Shown one piece after another: positions 62,643 to 64,000 of a stretch of 64,000 nucleotides of DNA (position 1 is its first letter; every line of letters starts with the position of its first letter). The notes below the pieces were generated by a model. It was not told where the DNA came from. It saw only the letters and a program-made list of their open reading frames with translations, and did not search any database. The position numbers and the translations under genes are program-made. The stretch is from Pythium myriotylum (lineage: Eukaryota; Oomycota; Peronosporomycetes; Pythiales; Pythiaceae), in assembly GCA_023091665.1 (NCBI GenBank), contig JALJCQ010000030.1:684501-748500 (forward strand). Direction: 5' to 3'.

Positions 62643-64000
62643 ATTCTTGACCTCCACTAGGCTTTGTTTTTCTCAAGGGAATGAATTATGGTGCGACCTC
62701 AATGACTGTAGACCATGGCCCTCCCATCACTGTCGAATATATATGTGCGTGCATATTGTCAATGTCGTCACTGCCACGGTTTCAAGAAATTATACGACGT
62801 TGTTCACAACCTGGGACCTACAGGAACGGCTAGAGATCTGCAAGAACCTGTCACCCAGCCGCTGTTAGCGAGGAAAATGACTGTGGGTCATTCTGTGTGT
62901 TCTTAGTGTATACTAGTACATGCCACCTAGCAACATGTGGTTCGCAGTGAATGGTGCAAGCTCGTATTGGACGCTGTGTTTGGTTGACAGGTACACATCC
63001 GTCGTGATTCAATTCAATGTTCTCTTCTGCATCAGAATCGAGCAATCTATCAGCAACAGCATGAGCGATGGGTCGGAGAGCCCGCTGGTTTGTCGGTTAT
63101 GCGCGTGCGGACGCACATCTTTGGGACTGTAGGATTGGGGTCCACACCGCAGTCTTCCCGTCGCAGCATCTGTGCGATGAGGTCGACACCAGCCAGACAG
63201 AGGATCGTTGCTCACAGGTATTAGTCTGGGCACGCCCCGAAGCATCATCCTGAGAGCCATACCCTCGACCAACGGCGCTGATGCACCCACACGAAGCTGC
63301 GCCGCCGTCTGTTGCAACCGAATACACGTGCGTTGATAGCCCCATCAAGAAGCTTCGTGCTTGATCGAGTCGTAGGCTATGAAGAGTGATGATTAGGAAG
63401 TTCGATGGGAGCACGAAGCTCTCCCACCAAGAAAATCATTGTGGCGCTAACGCCTCAATTAACTTTGTCCTCAACGTTCAAGTTCATCAATCCGTTGGCA
63501 GTTGTTGTGAATGTTGTGTGGGGACGAGATTCTGCAGCAGAGACAGCCACTTCAATGTGAGCTGCTGAGCGGATCCTGACTTGAAGTCAACACAATCGAT
63601 CTTGCCGTTTACAACAGTTGTTTTTAAACCACTGTTGAAAACGTCAGGAAAGTGGACCCGACCACCGAACTTTCAAGCACCTACCAGCCGGGAACTCGTA
63701 AAGGGTCTGGATATCCTGGCGTTGAGTCGATGCCACCCCACGAATGGACAACACCGATAAGCGTAATACACCAACACTTCAGGCCATGCATGCTGGTTGA
63801 GAGCTTCTGGATGAGAGACGATCGTGGCTGGAGGCATCTTCCGTTCTGTAGAAAACCACGAAGATGATCAAAGGCGTTGTCATCTGGTTCTTCCGATTTC
63901 CCAAACTCGACTGCTACCACGAGTTGCCTTTGTATTTGTAGTAGTGGTTGTCTATTACATGATGTATTGTGTAGTAGTCTTCATCGGATCGCCCGAAGCC
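62643..64000. other. Terminal region without recognisable gene
   Basis: About 1.36 kb. Open frames of 60-105 codons occur on both strands (for example 63009-63317, 63097-63414 and 63681-63920, all minus), but none shows a family motif or splice partner. The minus-strand frame at 63681-63920 has protein-like composition (KSEEPDDNAFDHLRGFL) and could be part of a gene or mobile element that continues beyond the window. Confidence 0.4.

Noticed and set aside
1..64000. tRNA genes, CRISPR arrays, LTRs or intact transposases
   Set aside because: None was recognised by eye; the only large repeats are the gene duplications described.

Overview
This window is nuclear DNA of a protist, most likely an oomycete (Stramenopila). 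It is gene-dense, moderately GC-rich and carries about 30 spliced genes. Most introns are 50-100 nt with GTRNGT...YAG ends. The gene content points the same way: transmembrane class III nucleotide-cyclase proteins, secreted intradiol dioxygenase-like proteins, PX-ankyrin proteins, a secreted GCC2-type cysteine-rich protein, and several flagellum-type genes (ODA-docking coiled coil, FAM221, a possible CFAP97). No tRNA, rRNA, CRISPR array or intact transposon was recognised. All exon coordinates come from reading splice sites and phase by eye; no alignment was run.

Layout. 0-14.4 kb: a 1,407-aa WD40 protein with an unusual C-terminal repeat; an ALYREF-like three-RRM protein; a poorly resolved minus-strand gene with an array of TQT-like motifs; TAF9; a class II fumarase; TRM13; IMPACT. 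14.8-26.4 kb: arginase, GH47 alpha-mannosidase, PX-ankyrin protein 1, FAM221, a GCC2 secreted protein, an NSF-N/BTB/cytochrome-b5 fusion, and proteasome subunit RPN8. 26.5-34.9 kb: a NACHT/ODA-docking coiled-coil fusion of about 1,760 aa, a TauE-type transporter, and a GNAT enzyme.

34.4-52.4 kb is a block rich in duplicates: two GNAT genes at its edges, two cyclase-domain genes tail to tail, three dioxygenase-like genes (two of them forming a ~1.4-kb, nearly perfect inverted repeat), and the second PX-ankyrin gene. It also holds two ~2-kb gene-poor stretches. 52.4-62.6 kb is ordinary again: a membrane-anchored ATPase-only Hsp70, a CFAP97-like protein, a methyltransferase with an acidic insert, an NhaC-type antiporter, a CPBP-type membrane protein and a tetraspanin. 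The last 1.35 kb has no recognisable gene.

The genes are mostly unlinked housekeeping functions (tRNA modification, transcription initiation, translation control, proteasome, central and nitrogen metabolism, N-glycan trimming). The most unusual items are the TQT array, the NSF-N/Skp1/cyt-b5 fusion, the NACHT/ODA fusion, the FTxGY repeat, and the inverted dioxygenase pair with its apparently homogenised core.
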